Assembly: GCA_032690845.1 (NCBI GenBank)
Contig: CM064424.1
Coordinates: 39,011,511-39,075,510 of the forward strand
DNA: 64,000 bases
Direction of reading: 5' to 3'
Origin: Eleusine coracana subsp. coracana
Taxonomy: Eukaryota > Streptophyta > Magnoliopsida > Poales > Poaceae
Below, in pieces: positions 1 through 11,541 of the stretch; the first letter of the stretch is position 1, and each line of letters opens with the position of its first letter. The notes under the pieces are model-generated. The model saw only the letters and a list, made by a program, of their open reading frames with translations. It did no database searches and was not told the DNA's origin. Made by a program: the position numbers and the translations under genes.

Positions 1-855
1 AATTTCTCAATAATGCTAAATCCAAACATTTTGACTTGAGGCCTCGGGGTGTTTGCCGTACCCAGTCGTGCGACCCTCCGCATGGATAAGAGGACACATG
101 AGGATAAACAATAATCACTTGATCAACTGAGTCTCTGTTGCATATGTGAGCGTTTGTTGAGCTTATTTTCTATGAATGCTTGTTGCCCTAGTTGAGATTG
201 AGACTGGCTAGTATCTTTTGATTCACCTGATGCTTGTTTTGCCTTGGATGGGAGTACTTACACATGTGGTGGTAGTTTTGCTCAAGATAAGCAAATTTGA
301 TTCTATCTAAGCTAGTCAGTCTTTCGGCTTAGCTTGTATAGCTCTTTGTGTTTATGCCTTGCTATCTATTTTAAATCTTTGTATGGTTGTGTGCCATTGC
401 TTTTACACTTCATAGCTCTATGCTTGTGATTAGCATGGTTAAATTCTTGTTTGTATAATTGTTAAAGCTCCTTAGGTTTGCATTTTCATGCATTGCATGT
501 TTGCTTGTTCTTTTGCCTCTTTGATGAGTTCATTGCCGAAGGGGGAGAAAGTATTTGGTCATGCACAAATAATGCTAAGAAACTTAAAATGATCCATTTT
601 GCACTACATGAGACCTACCACAAGTTGAGGGGAAGCATATCATGATCTTGAGTGTTTTCTTGCGCTTTTCACATTCTTTGCGTCTTGAGTCGCTTGCTTT
701 GCCAACTCTTGGTTTTATGATCCCTACTTTGCTAGATGGCTTGTTTTCACCTTTTCTTTGGGTTTGGCCATTTGGATGTGCTAATTTGGATTCATATTTC
801 AAATTCTAAATCTTTGTGCTTTTGGTGTTGTCAATGTACTCATCAAGGGGGAGAT
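1..855 (+). mobile_element. Copia-B: 3' non-coding internal region (partial)
   Basis: This is the region between the end of pol and the 3' LTR of a Copia element whose body lies left of the window. It matches, almost line by line, the stretch 19535-20387 of Copia-A, including the block with 'cctcggggtgtttgcc' and the final 'catcaagggggagat'. No open frame of interest is present. The purine-rich run at 841-855 touching the LTR start is the polypurine tract for plus-strand priming. Confidence 0.85.
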
Positions 856-2657
856 TGAGAAACCATGTTGAGATGTGCCATGGTTCGCAATATTTGTGAT
901 GAGTAATTGACTTGAGCGGATTTGGTGTTTGAGTTAAAATGCGGGAATCCAGGGATTGCATGGGTTTGCATATCATGGTTATGACTAACCAGAGTTGGTG
1001 GAAGTGTTGGTGATGTTGTAGGAGTTGGGAAATGTGTTTGCTTGTCTCATGATGTGTAGGTAACTCGAGTCAACTTGGCGGTCAACAGCGAGAGGATCAG
1101 GCACAAGTAGGGGACTTGGGGTCGGACGATCGGGATGCCGGGTGAAGTCAAGGGTGATCCATACCATACACATGGAGAGGCAAGGAGCACATACGGTTTC
1201 GCGGTTGAGCCTCAAAACCGTGGTGGTGATGAAGTTGGCATGTTGACCAAGTCAAGGTGAGTGGGATGCCGGTGCAAGTGACAAGGGGGCCCAATGGACA
1301 GGGACCGGGAGAGACATGCCGGTGGTCAGGATTGCGGGACAAGGTGACACGAGTCGACATCAAGAAGTTGCACTTTGAGAAGCATGCCAGGCGGTTTCCC
1401 GGTTTAGGTCTCAAAACCGGTGGCGGCAATTGGAGGTGCACGTGGCACCATCGCGGAGCTTGCATCGAGGGCAAGCAAAGTTGTGAAGGGCTCGATGGCA
1501 TCCGGGCGACGAGGAAAAAGATGGATGGTTATGCCCCCGGTGGTAGGTGGGTGTGTTATGTAGGTCAAGGGTAGAGTTGTCATGTGGACAATAGACCATT
1601 GGCCTATATAAGAAGAGGTGTGGCTGGTAGAAGAGATGCCTCTCTTTCCATTAGCCTTGTGTTAGGATTCTATTCAAAGTTCTAGGAGAGGACTTCATGT
1701 TTTAGAGGAAAGTAGTGGGTGTGTGAGAGACATCTCTTGCTCTTCCAAATAGTGGGAGGAAGAGGGTGGCTTCCTAGCCTTGTAGTACTTGAATCCCGAA
1801 ATTCCCTTTTTCCTATTTTTTGGAGCTATTTTCATGGTGATTTTCGATCTCACTTTTGGACGTGTTTTTGGCCCAGATTTCTTGAGAAACTTGTTGCTAC
1901 GATGAGCTAGAACAATCCTCTATGGATCCTTGACCGAATCAATAGCTCTAGCTCCTTCGATTTGAAGGATTTCTCAAGTTTCCCCTTTTTTGTGTTCTTG
2001 GCACAAGATCTGAAATTTGTGATGATTTCTTGAGCCAATTGAATTGATCTTCTAGGATTAGGGTCGTGATGTGATGAGTATTCACTAGTCCAAAAATCGC
2101 ATCATTTGGAGTTCGTTTAGTTAGGTTTTGGAGAAGATTTGCCAATTTCCCAAAAGTTTTTGCTGTTCTGTCGGGGACGATCGGCACTGCCGATGAACTA
2201 GACCGGCACTGCCGGTGGGTCTGAACTCAAATCGGCTTGCTGATAGGGAGAGTCTGAACCCTGCACCAGCACTGCCAATTGCGCCGACCGGCACTGCCGA
2301 TCTGTCCCGTCTGTAGGTTCCTGAGAGTCCTATGTCCCACACCGGCACTGCCAATGGGTGTGACCGGCACTACCGAAGGTGCCAACTGGCACTGCCAACG
2401 GCTGTGGTCGGCACTGCTGATGAGAGTCCAGAATTGATCTATTTTGAGCGCTTCTTGTTCCTTTTTGTTTTCACTGTGTTTCTTTGCTGTGTTTGATCAC
2501 TCCTAGGGCTAGTACATCACGAGTTGGTGTGTGTAGTCTTGGTGATCGATTCGTAGGTTGGCTTGGGTTATTTTTGGGATATAGGCCAAGTTCTCTTGGA
2601 GAATTTTATTTGGCTCCCATTCACCCCCCCCCCTTTGGTCGCCTTCTCAGTCCTTCA
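856..2657 (+). repeat. 3' LTR of Copia-B, complete
   Basis: The LTR begins TGAGAAACC right after the polypurine tract and ends TCCTTCA, with the TG...CA termini usual for LTRs; its length is 1802 bp. It aligns by eye along its whole length with the 5' LTR of Copia-A (11542-13319), so both belong to one family. It carries a TATA box at 1605, an array of near-palindromic 'accggcactgccgat' units at about 2175-2425, and a C-run near the end. The five bases after it are ccctt; the matching target-site copy would lie outside the window. Confidence 0.9.
1605..1612 (+). promoter_or_regulatory. TATA box of Copia-B LTR
   Basis: TATATAAG lies in the middle of the LTR, in the same place as 12290-12297 in Copia-A. 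It is the likely boundary element of U3, with transcription starting about 30 bp downstream. No experimental start is known. Confidence 0.6.
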
Positions 2658-3923
2658 CCCTTCTTTCTTCTTTGGTCTTCTCCAGGCTTGCCCTTTGGCA
2701 ACTTCTTTATATGAAGGCAAAGTAACTTGAGCAGCATTGGCCACATACCTTTCACTTGCTCCCTTTCTTATTCTCCAATTTTTGTCATTTGTTTCTTGAG
2801 CCTTCTTTGCTGCATAATGCACTTTTGTATCTTGTTGCGCAGCTAGTGATCCACCAATAACCTCAACATTCTCTTGCACCTCTTTATCCTCTTGATATAA
2901 AGGATCTATCTCCCCATACTCAGTATCCTCTTTGTCATTGGGTAGAGCCTCCCAGTCTTCATCTCTAACATTCTATAATACTATATCATTAGAAAGATTT
3001 GGATCTCTTACATCTATGGAGAAGCCTTCCTCCATGACCCACTCTTCCTCTTTTTCTTCTACTTCATCTTCTTCATTAGATGATGGAGTGTCACTTGCAG
3101 TCAAGTCCTCCACAAAGTAAGCTTCATCATCCTCTATGGTGATGCCTGTGTTTCTCTTTCTTCTTCTCTGCATCAAATCTTGTTGATCTTCGTCTTCACT
3201 CTCTTGTTGAGCTCCCTCTAAATAGCTGCTCTTCTTTGGGCTATGTCTACCACCTCTTGTCCACTCCTTAGCCTCTTCTCGACCTCTTGGGGGCCCTTTC
3301 TTCCTTATGAAGAGTGCCTCCTCTTCATCACTCTCCTTAAAGGTGATGCTGCTCATTTGCTTGGCTAATGCCTCTTGATTAGCCAACAAATTCTCCAACT
3401 CCACTAGGGTCGGCTAAGTTGGCCATCCCCTCACCGCAGCATTAAACCCATTGTACTAAGGTCTAAGGCCATGGATGATGATCCTCTTCATCCAAGCCTC
3501 ACTAACCTTCTCCTCCGGGTCAAGCTGAGATATCTGATGACAAATATTCTTCACCTTTGTAAAGTATTGACTAATACTCATAGTGCCTTGTGAGATACCT
3601 GTGAGCTCATTCTCTAGGAGCTAGAGCCGTGCCTCATTCTTCTTGCAGAAGATCTTTGCTAGTGCCTCCTCTGCATCTTGAATATGCTCCACTAGGTCCT
3701 CCTCGATCATCGTCTTCAACACAAACATAGCCTTGCCTGCCTTAATTTGCCACTTTTGCAAGGAATTCTCCTTCACCAGAGGATCTGTCATGGTGCTAGC
3801 AACGACCTCCCATAGATCTTGGCCCTGCAGGTAAGACTCTATGCAGGTCCGCCAATAGCCATAGTTGTGACCATTGAGCATCTTCATGCCACTTCCCACG
3901 CTTAAGAAATATGCCATCTCCAC
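2658..3923 (-). pseudogene. Copia-E gag joined to a short RT fragment, broken
   Basis: One minus-strand frame runs from 3923 to 2658 with in-frame stops at 3621-3623, near 3460 and 3416, and at 2973-2975. The N-terminal part reads as a Copia gag (UBN2/DUF4219 type): 'LNGHNYGYWRTCIESYLQ' is the typical capsid opening and 'LVELENLLANQEALAKQM' its later helix. No zinc knuckle is found, and an acidic stretch (EEDEVEEKEEEW) follows. The last residues before the Copia-B LTR, 'LPSYKEVAKGQAWR', resemble the start of a Copia RT domain. I infer that protease and integrase were lost by internal deletion and that the rest of RT was displaced by the Copia-B insertion. The gag call is firm; the RT call is tentative. 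Confidence 0.65.
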
Positions 3924-4129
3924 TGACGCACAACATCAACTACACTTGGTCCCAGACCAGTGCTCTTCACAGTCCCAGACTGTTATCTCTAACAGACTCT
4001 CCTCTAGTGCCTCTTAGTGCCACACCAAGCAACGTAAGCATCCCGCGCTTACTGACTCCACTGACCATTGTAAGTGCCCTGCACTTACAACAGACTCCTC
4101 CCTCTATTGGCAGTTCCGAACCACCCCTA

Positions 4130-4140
4130 TTCTGGTACCA
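4130..4140 (-). promoter_or_regulatory. Primer binding site of Copia-E
   Basis: On the minus strand TGGTACCAGA follows the LTR end after two bases. It is complementary to the 3' end of initiator tRNA-Met with one change from the common TGGTATCAGA. Confidence 0.65.
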
Positions 4141-4142
4141 AT

Positions 4143-4733
4143 TGTTGGAAAATCGATGTCCCTAGACTAACACCGACTTTCGAGAAATGGTATCAAACTG
4201 TTGTGATACCACTTCTTCTATGGACCCAAACCCAACACTTCACTCTATAATGAGGAGACCCTCACTATAGTATGCTAACTTAGGAGACCAACTCTCTTTA
4301 AAAGAGCTCAACCTTTATTCACAATACAAACTTAATACACGTACACTCTTTTGGATAGGTGGCTATCTATGACTCACCATGACATACCCACACACTAGCA
4401 CCATGGCAACCTGGTCATGCTACCCAGGACTCATATGACACACATTAAGTCATGGCACCTTAGGGGTGGGGAGGCACCCCTATTTATACTTGTACATGGT
4501 CATAAGGATATTGCCACATGGCAACATTCCACACTCTTCTAACCTAAATATCCTAGTTCTAGAATATTCTCATCCCAATCTAATATCTAGATATTTCTTA
4601 CCATACATAAATATCTAGGTTCTACACCCTTCTATACTTTGCCATGATGAAATAGTTCTAGACTCTTCCATGGCAAATATCTTCTCTCTTCTCTTGTGAT
4701 CTCCCAAATATTCTAGAATGTTCCAAGTATGCA
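4143..4733 (-). repeat. 5' LTR of Copia-E
   Basis: On the plus strand the segment starts TGTTGGAAAATCG next to the primer binding site and probably ends at 'aagtatgca' near 4733. The inner boundary is firm; the outer one is a guess from the CA dinucleotide because the partner LTR is missing. A minus-strand TATAAATA (4481-4488) followed by a G-rich leader supports the orientation. AT-rich 'tctagaatattc'-like repeats fill the U3 side. Confidence 0.6.
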
Positions 4734-6489
4734 TTGTAATAATTCAATAGTCGCTTTATTGCAAATGAGCCACACCGGCTTCCAGGCACAGAGCACGCAC
4801 ACGGGAGATCCCAGCATTGCACGTCAGCACGCCCAACATGTAGCTACTGTAGATCTCAGCCAGAATGCCACCAATGACCATGTTTCAATCCCAATGCCAG
4901 AAAGGGTTTCAACAGGATATCAATTGTAGCGATGGGGCAGGACCTCATCAGTTAATCAATGGCGCAAAGAAGCGGGCTCCTATCCTCCCCATCAGACCTT
5001 GCCTCCTCGCTAGTCGATTAAAGATGGAGAAGCATCGTATTGGGAAGGTCAAGGGAAGGGAATACGACAAATATCGGATTACCCAAACATGAACCCACAA
5101 TTTCAAGTGTCCGATTTGAAATTTCGGGTGTTGATTTATCTAAGGCAATTCTCGGATATGGATTTTATAAACCTGATATTCCAGAAACACAATTTACCAG
5201 ACCCAAATGTTTTAGCAAACCCGAACGCCTAGAGTGGCAGTGACATATGCGTCAACCCGACCACGACCCAAAGCCACAAGGCATGTTGCTGAGCCAAGGG
5301 CTCAATGGATCTGGTCGGGACTCGACTGAGCGCATGGCGCAATCACACCACACGGCCACAACATTTCCACTTCCCTCGGGTGAGGAAGAAGGGGCGTGTG
5401 GCCCTTGTTGACTACGCTGGTGGCTCCCGAGCAGCTAGGGTTTACCCCTAGCCAGCCACCACAACCAATATGATTGGTCCCACGAGGCCACCACAAAAAT
5501 GGGTCAAAACTCTAATAATAGCAAGGCTAGCGCAAAGTTAAATGTTTGGAAGCCGTGAACACAAGGAGAAAGAAAGGAATGGGACTTAGCCAAATCCAAA
5601 CCAGATCAGTTTTGGGCATTAGTGCCTGAAGTTTGGTAACATGCAACGTAAATTTCCCAAGCCCCTCAAAACTGGGTTTTTACTTTATTTATTTTATTTC
5701 CTGGCATTATGTTCATTTGACTACTAACTTATGCAGGAAATTTACTCAGGGAATATTCACAACCATATATTTGCAACATTCTCATGCACTATTCACTTGA
5801 AGTAAAGTTGCATGATATTGCAAGACATGTCGAACTTTTGACATTGTGAAAACGGATTTCGCTGATGTCACGGGAGAATACCTGTGACGCCACATGGCGT
5901 AATTAGTGTAGGGACTAAGTAGCCGTCAAAGACACATCACATTGCTCAAACCGCACGAGTGTGGTCGAGCGTGCCTGCATCGCCCGAGCCCCACAAGTGG
6001 GCTTGAACGCATATCGACTTGCCACATTTTTGTCTCCTAGCATCATGGTGCGCTTCGAGACCCTAAACTATGTCACTACCACTAAGGGAACGCAAGAGCG
6101 AGTCGACTCGCCTACGCTGCCGCTTCCCACACCGCCTCTAGCATCGTTGTAGGGGCGCGACCCTGGACTTCACCGTCATGACAGGGGATGGGGGGGGGGG
6201 ACGATGGAGCTCATCTGCGAGCCGGTGTACCAGCCTGCTTCGGATTCCTCCGACGTTACCACCATGGTGATGTCAGAGTTAAGGCTGGACGGGCTGATTC
6301 CATGGGCCTTCGACAACCGGTGGCTCTCAAGAGCCGCAACAAATGACGATGGCCTTATCTAGACGCATTTTTAGAACCTAAAATGTCCTGAAATGAGCAC
6401 TGATGCACCTAGTTTTCCTTTGTGAATATTCAGTAGCAACTTGCCGAGGGAGAGCCACTCCCAGCTAGACTTGTCGGCCAGGACCACCA
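4734..6489. other. Unassigned sequence, no gene recognised
   Basis: No reading frame here has a recognisable domain, and the short frames present are those expected by chance. Visible features are a G-run at 6189-6200 and mixed GC content. The last 300 bp may be a decayed leader of the Gypsy remnant that follows. Nothing else is supported. Confidence 0.4.
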
Positions 6490-7065
6490 GACGAGCTACT
6501 CTCGAGGCTTCCACAACACCGCGCGCATGGCGCAGGGCCTCATGGTCCGCCATTGCACAGCAACCACCATGGACAACAAGTTTGTGGGGATGATAGAGCA
6601 CGAATTAGAGTCATTTTTTGACCTCCTCGACCAGGGATTGGAGGTGGACTCCAACTCGGGGTGTAGGGATGCTAGCCATCTCCCCTCTCACGGATGCCTC
6701 ATGTTGTAGCTTGAGCCCCTTTCCAACCAACGGGACGTGAGACCTGCTAACCCAGGAGAGCCCGAGAACCTACAGACAGAGAGCCAGGAAACCTGGCAGC
6801 CGATGAGCGGGCAGAGTTGCAGCCTGCTGTGTCGCAACAGTGGTTACGAGCTCAATGTCAAGAGCTCGAGGAAGCGTGGCACTAGTTGGCCACAAATGAG
6901 GCTGCCATCAACTGGAAGCTCACACATTGAGCGGCTGGCAGACATGCGTGAGAGATGTCCTGGGATGTTCATCGGCACATCATCAACAATGACCCAAGCT
7001 ACCACGATTTACACGGACAAGTATCAACATCACTGCAGCGGGTGCATTGCTCTGAATGCCCTGTA
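6490..7065 (+). pseudogene. Gypsy (RIRE2-like) gag N-terminal remnant
   Basis: Broken frames read in order as the N-terminal gag region of a RIRE2-like Gypsy element: 'ELESFFDLLDQGLEVDS', 'RDASHLPSHGCLML', a charged helix like 'RELEEA' near 6860, then 'HRHIINNDPS' followed in a shifted frame by 'LPRFTRTSINITAAGALL'. These blocks occur in this order in grass Gypsy gag proteins as I remember them. Several frameshifts and stops make it non-functional. It is cut at about 7065 by sequence of DNA-transposon character and resumes at 8157. Confidence 0.55.
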
Positions 7066-8156
7066 GCATAATAGCCGAACTTGCCCTTGCTGCTGCTGCC
7101 GTGCTAGGGAGCGAGGAGGAGAAGGAGGCAGGCACCTCGACAAGGAGGGAGGGGGGCTGCCTCGGCGAGGAGCGAGAGGAGGGGAATCCTGGCTGCTGCT
7201 CCTCTGCCTGGCTGAGTCTAGTCGTGGCGTGAGCCCCTTCGCTGTTGTCAACCCCATCGCCGCCGCCCCTCCTATTGGATGTGCCGCCATGAACTCCATC
7301 AGCAAAGAGGGCGAGAGAGTAGGTGGGGCCCGATCCAAAGGAGAGGAGGGTGGCCAAGGTGGATCTTGCATGATAACTGCGAATCCGCCATTGTCCTTCC
7401 CAGTCAACACCTGCAAAAAAGAACCAAACAAAAGAACGGATCAAACAAACAAATCCTATGCCACCTTCTCCCCTGAGACGAATGAACGAGTAAAACCAAA
7501 TCTCCCAATGAAATCTGTACCTATCTGCACGTCGTGTTGCTCAATCACTACTAGCCTCTTCGATCAGCAAGCCCATCAGATCTGCAAGCCTGCAAGTTCT
7601 CATTGGCGAATCTGCTCGTGGGAATGGCAGCTCGACGTGCTCCATGCTCTGCTAGTTGGAATGGCAGCTTGACGGGCTCCGTGCTTTGTGCTCTATGTGG
7701 AGCAGGACAGCTCTGTGCTTTGCGGGATGGAAGGGCAGCTCGATGACAGTGGCTCCGTGTTTGCAACCAGATGATGGAGAAGACACGAAGCAGGTGGCAT
7801 TAGATCTGCCCATGGGAGAACAAAGGGAGGTGGCATGGTAGAGAAACGGGTGGAGGCGGCAGGAGAGAAAGGAGAGATAGGGAGTGAAAAAACGTAAGTC
7901 TCTATTATATACGCCAGTTCATGTGATTGCAACAACTAGGCTTTGGTAGCAGTGAGTGACAACACGCACCGCCGCTATAAATGGGTTCCGATTTATAGCG
8001 GTGGCCCATGACATGAACCACCTATAAAAAAATATTTTTAACAGAGGTCCATAAAATGAACCAGCTCTAAAAATTATTTTAGTTGTAGTGATGGATCTCT
8101 TTCATACCGACTGTGTAAATTTTGGTTCCGCCACTATAGAGGCTTTTGTGGTAGTG
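7066..8156. mobile_element. CACTA-like DNA transposon fragment inside the Gypsy remnant
   Basis: The segment has a GC- and GA-rich part (7080-7330) and ends in short repeated units such as 'gctataaatggg' and 'tttatagcggtgg', followed by 'ttttagttgtagtg' (to 8090) and a second similar end 'cttttgtggtagtg' (to 8156). Ends of the form ...GTAGTG after subterminal repeats are typical of CACTA (En/Spm) elements. The opposite CACTA terminus was not found, so it is probably truncated or a non-autonomous derivative. The flanking gag blocks on both sides show that it is an insertion. No transposase frame is present. Confidence 0.5.
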
Positions 8157-9520
8157 AACAAGCTCAGTGGAAAGCCACGATGCTGCTCACACGAGCGGCC
8201 GAAAATCACGCAGAGACCTCCTAGCGGCTGGTGATGTAGTGTGGTCTGCAAGTTTCCTCGGGACAACAAGGAGGGAGAAGTGGAGTCGGGGGCTCGCAAG
8301 ACACCTCGAGCAACCAGGGGTTGTGCACTATCTGCAAGGGTCCAAAATCTTCGGTGCACACCTGGATTGGGGATTCATGCGACGTTGCTACACCATCAAG
8401 GCACCTCGAAGTCAGGAGGACGGTGTCACGAGGGAACGCGTGCACCACCCTAATCGTGGTGGGTAGTACAATGACAACGAGGATACAAGTAGGAGCCTCA
8501 ACCCCCTCCCCCCTGGGGCCACGGGTCTTCAGCTCTCGCATTCAAGACATAATGTTCTCCCATTGTTTTTGACCACCAACTACAGTCATGAATTAAACTA
8601 GAGAGATCGACCCTGGCCTCTGGCTAAGGGACTAGTGCCTCGCGTGCCAAGCGGATGGCAAGAACAATGACCTCACATATCTCGTTGACTCGGTGCGGAC
8701 TTGGCACGAACACCTCCCTCTCAACCAGATATATAGCTGGTCAGATCTTCAAGAGGTCTTCGTGGGAAACTTCCAGGGGACGTACACCCAGCCCGACAAC
8801 CCTTGGTACCTCAAGAACTATCGACAGAAGGAGGGAGAAACTCTCCGAGAGTACATTCAAAGCTTTTCTCAGCAGTGACATGAGCTATGCAATGTCATTG
8901 ATGCTGACGTCATGGGCGCCTTTGTTTTAGGACCACTTTAGAGGCCTTAATTTATGAGCTAGGACGCAAGTGCCCTCGAACCACCCAAGAGCTCCTTGAC
9001 ATCGCATCCAACCCCCGACCACTTTGAGTAGAAGTGTAATAGGACGAAGGCCCTAGCCACGAGTTCTCCTCAAAGACTACTCACAGAAGAAAAAATGCAT
9101 CGCCCAAGAAGACAAGAAGGGCGCTCTAAAGAATAGACCTAACTTGGCACCGAAAGACGTCGAGAGGGATGACGATGCAAACAGGGAACAACCTCGATGG
9201 ATGCCTCATGATCTTCGCGGGTGATGAAGCCTGTTAAGGTAGACACTCGACCAAAGTCAAGCATCACGAGGTCTTCATCACGGAGCCGGCCATGTCGTTG
9301 TTCCTTCGGTGGTTGGAGCTACTTATCACCTTCAACTGGTTGGACCACCTAAGCATTGTATCGTGGCTGCGTAGGTACCCGCTCGTGGTCGACCCCATCA
9401 TCAGCAAGAAACACCTCACCAAGCTGCTGATTGACGGGGACAACAGCCTCAGCATTCTCTACATCCAGGCCCTTGACTCAATGGGGATCGACGTTGTTCC
9501 AACTAAGGCGTGGTGGTGTG
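8157..9520 (+). pseudogene. Gypsy (RIRE2-like) gag C-terminal part and protease remnant
   Basis: Gag resumes at 8157 ('SHDAAHTSGRKSRRDLLAAG'), continues through 'GPRVFSSRIQD' and 'EIDPGLWL' (8510-8620), and reaches the retrotransposon-gag core at 8690-8878, where 'YSWSDLQEVFVGNFQGTY' and 'GETLREYIQSFSQQ' are clear. After an in-frame stop it goes on with 'ELGRKCPRTTQELLDIASN' to about 9020. A protease-like part follows at 9290-9510 with 'YPLVVDPIISKKHLTKLLID' and 'GDNSLSILYIQALDSMGID', in which the region around the catalytic Asp is recognisable. Homology stops at about 9510. RT and integrase are absent. Frames shift several times, so this is a pseudogene. Confidence 0.7.
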
Positions 9521-9921
9521 GCGGCTTGGTTTGACGACAAGGAGGCACAAGGTCAGAGTGAGGTGGAGGCATGGTTGCTCAGGCGAGGTGGGAGAGCAGT
9601 GGCTCAGGTCGACGAGGAGGAGGCACGAGGTCGTGGCGTTGTGGGGGCGGGGCTGCTCCGGCGTGGTGGGGGATCACGTCAGGGGAGTGTGGAGACGGAG
9701 CCCGACCACCTATCAGGATTGGCCGCCATCAGGGGAGGCAGGAGAGGACCCCCAACCTTCTATGTCATGGGATCGGCCACACCCGAGCCACATCTGGTGA
9801 GTCATCGGGGGAGGGAGGGATGTTGCCGCCACCCCGCACTACCACCGCTGTGTGGGGGGGAGGGGATCTCACTGCCACCTAAGGAGCTGAAGAGGGGGCA
9901 GGGAGGGGATCCCACCGTGGA

Positions 9922-9970
<49 letters not shown>

Positions 9971-10325
9971 GTGCAGAGATGGGAGCAGAGAGAGGTGCGG
10001 GGATGGGAGCAGAGAGAGGGGTGGATGCGGCAGATGCAAACGCGTGCGCCAAGAAATAAGTTTAATGAGATTTTTAGGTCCTGGTCCAAAGACATTGGTG
10101 ACACGTTGAATTGAGTAGGGTCACCTTTGAAAGAGATCTGGCATTAGTGACACATTTTATCGAGAGGCGTCACCTATGTATCATATGACTCATATAGCTA
10201 AGTCAATAATATAGGTGACACTTCCAGCTAGCACACGTCAGTACTATGTCTTTGGTAACACTTTTCATTAACACGTTACTACTTATAGTGTTATTTTTAT
10301 GTCTTTTTTATATAGTGTAATAATG
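9521..10325. mobile_element. Second CACTA-like fragment with GA-rich body
   Basis: The left part is GC-rich and coding-like by chance only. The right part (10090-10320) carries repeated short blocks 'gtgacac' and 'gtcacct' in both orientations and ends 'tttttatatagtg' near 10320, as a CACTA subterminal region would. No partner terminus beginning CACTA was found. The long open frame across this stretch is a product of the GA repeat and GC bias, not a gene. Confidence 0.35.
9924..9964. repeat. (GA)n microsatellite
   Basis: About 20 uninterrupted GA units, with a slightly broken GA-rich tail to about 10020. Confidence 0.95.
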
Positions 10326-10672
10326 ATGTCACAATAATTATACCATACCATTACAATATTTTGCTGTTTTGTGGCCGTCGTTGACCCTTACTTTCATTGA
10401 GTTTTCGCCTAAAGTAAAATGATATTAGCGAAGGATAGTCACCATTTAATCGTGAGTAATGGCTCGTGATATTCTGTCATATTTCGTGTGTAAGTATGAC
10501 ATGTACATCAAGACATTGTTCTTATTAATATGTGGCAGATTTGAAGGGCTGGTTTCGATGATACGCTGGTAGCCGTGCCTGAGTCAGGCATCACACACCC
10601 AACCATCCGATTTCAAACCCTTGAGGCTGCGATTGACGCTTTGCAGGCGAGAGGTACCTCGGAGAGCACGAA
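10326..10672. other. Unassigned low-copy-looking DNA
   Basis: AT-rich sequence with no domain and no repeat seen elsewhere in the window. It precedes the host promoter block. Nothing more can be supported. Confidence 0.35.
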
Positions 10673-11241
10673 CTAAACTAACGCCAAGTGCTGCTCGTCA
10701 CCTTATTTGTGTCTCAAATACGAAAGATCAAAAGAGAATAGAAATGGAAATCAAGGGCTCATTTCCACTGTTATATGTACATCTAATTCTTTATGCATGG
10801 ACAGGCTTAGCATAGTGTAAGGTTACGGGTCTAGATGGCACAAGTTGAGAGCACAGAAGTGATTTATTCACAATGCGCTAATCGTAAAATTTGCTGACAA
10901 AATCTAAGAATATTTAACGAATCGAACTTCAAACTGAAACGCCTTTCCCTACATGGAAAACCTTCTGCAGGTTGTTGACAGGGATTAGAGTTCCAGATTG
11001 GTGGTCGTGCTAACTATATAAAATAATTCTACAACATGAAGCGTGGGAGAAGTTGAATACTACAACGAGCAAGTTGCATTTGCATTGGTAGCATGTGCAA
11101 GGCGGACTGTTATGGCATCCATGCATGCATTCACAAACACATGCTCCGGTTCCACGCAGAATGTCACCCGTCACAGCTCCCTCATGAGAATATTATTACA
11201 ATAATATAGTGCCATGTGCCAACGATCGTCATTGCCCAGCC

Positions 11242-11249
11242 TATAAAAA
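11242..11249 (+). promoter_or_regulatory. TATA box of putative host gene
   Basis: TATAAAAA within 'gcctataaaaaggga'. The same box is kept in the duplicated block at 21410. Confidence 0.5.
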
Positions 11250-11254
11250 GGGAC

Positions 11255-11269
11255 CTCGTGGAGAAGAGA
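11255..11269. repeat. Target-site duplication of the SINE, left copy
   Basis: ctcgtggagaagaga here matches ctcatggagaagaga at 23069-23083 in 14 of 15 positions. The repeat length fits LINE-machinery insertion. Confidence 0.75.
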
Positions 11270-11541
11270 AAAAAAAAAACTAGACCTGCCGGGGTAAGAC
11301 CGCCCCAACGGTATTGCATTAAGAAGAGAGTACCTTTTCGCGCAGGTCTAATAAATTCCCGAACCCCTCTCCCCCCTGACATGGTGACCCCTTTTTTGGC
11401 CTATGTGAGAGCTTCATAGTGCACCGGTTTTTGAATCGGGAGTAAAGCCTGTACCGATTGGCTCCAGGCAGGGCCTTACACATACTTTGGCTTAGGGGAA
11501 AGACGAGGGAATTTTTTAACCTAGTCCGGAAAATTCGCTTC
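11270..11541 (-). mobile_element. SINE, 3' part with T-tail (split by Copia-A)
   Basis: A run of ten A on the plus strand (11270-11279), which is a T-tail on the minus strand, starts the element next to its target-site duplication. The body continues to 11541, where Copia-A interrupts it, and resumes at 22998. The total length would be about 343 bp. A 3' T-run rather than an A-run recalls the Au-type SINEs of grasses, but the family is not assigned. Confidence 0.65.
11537..11541. repeat. Copia-A target-site duplication, left
   Basis: GCTTC, identical to 22993-22997 just after the 3' end of Copia-A. Confidence 0.9.

Larger units (their letters stand above)
10673..11269 (+). promoter_or_regulatory. 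Putative host-gene promoter and leader start, original copy
   Basis: This block ends with a TATA box (11242-11249) about 20 bp before a 15-bp sequence that recurs at 23069-23083, where the putative host coding exon follows. With the SINE and Copia-A removed, the TATA box would lie roughly 100 bp upstream of the ATG at 23152, which is a normal plant spacing. The block (with the SINE part) is repeated at 20842-21709, and its first 88 bp recur at 22192-22279. Promoter identity is inferred from position and TATA only. Confidence 0.5.

Noticed and set aside
2175..2425. CRISPR-like array of short repeats
   Set aside because: Units are irregular, vary in spacing, occur in all LTR copies and lie in a plant retrotransposon.
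4734..5243. Possible host gene downstream of the Copia-E LTR
   Set aside because: Frames are short, no splice-site pairs give a longer product, and no domain was recognised.
9431..10114. 227-codon open frame
   Set aside because: It spans the (GA)n tract and GC-rich DNA, its residues are Arg/Glu repeats, and it starts in the Gypsy protease remnant. It is open by composition.
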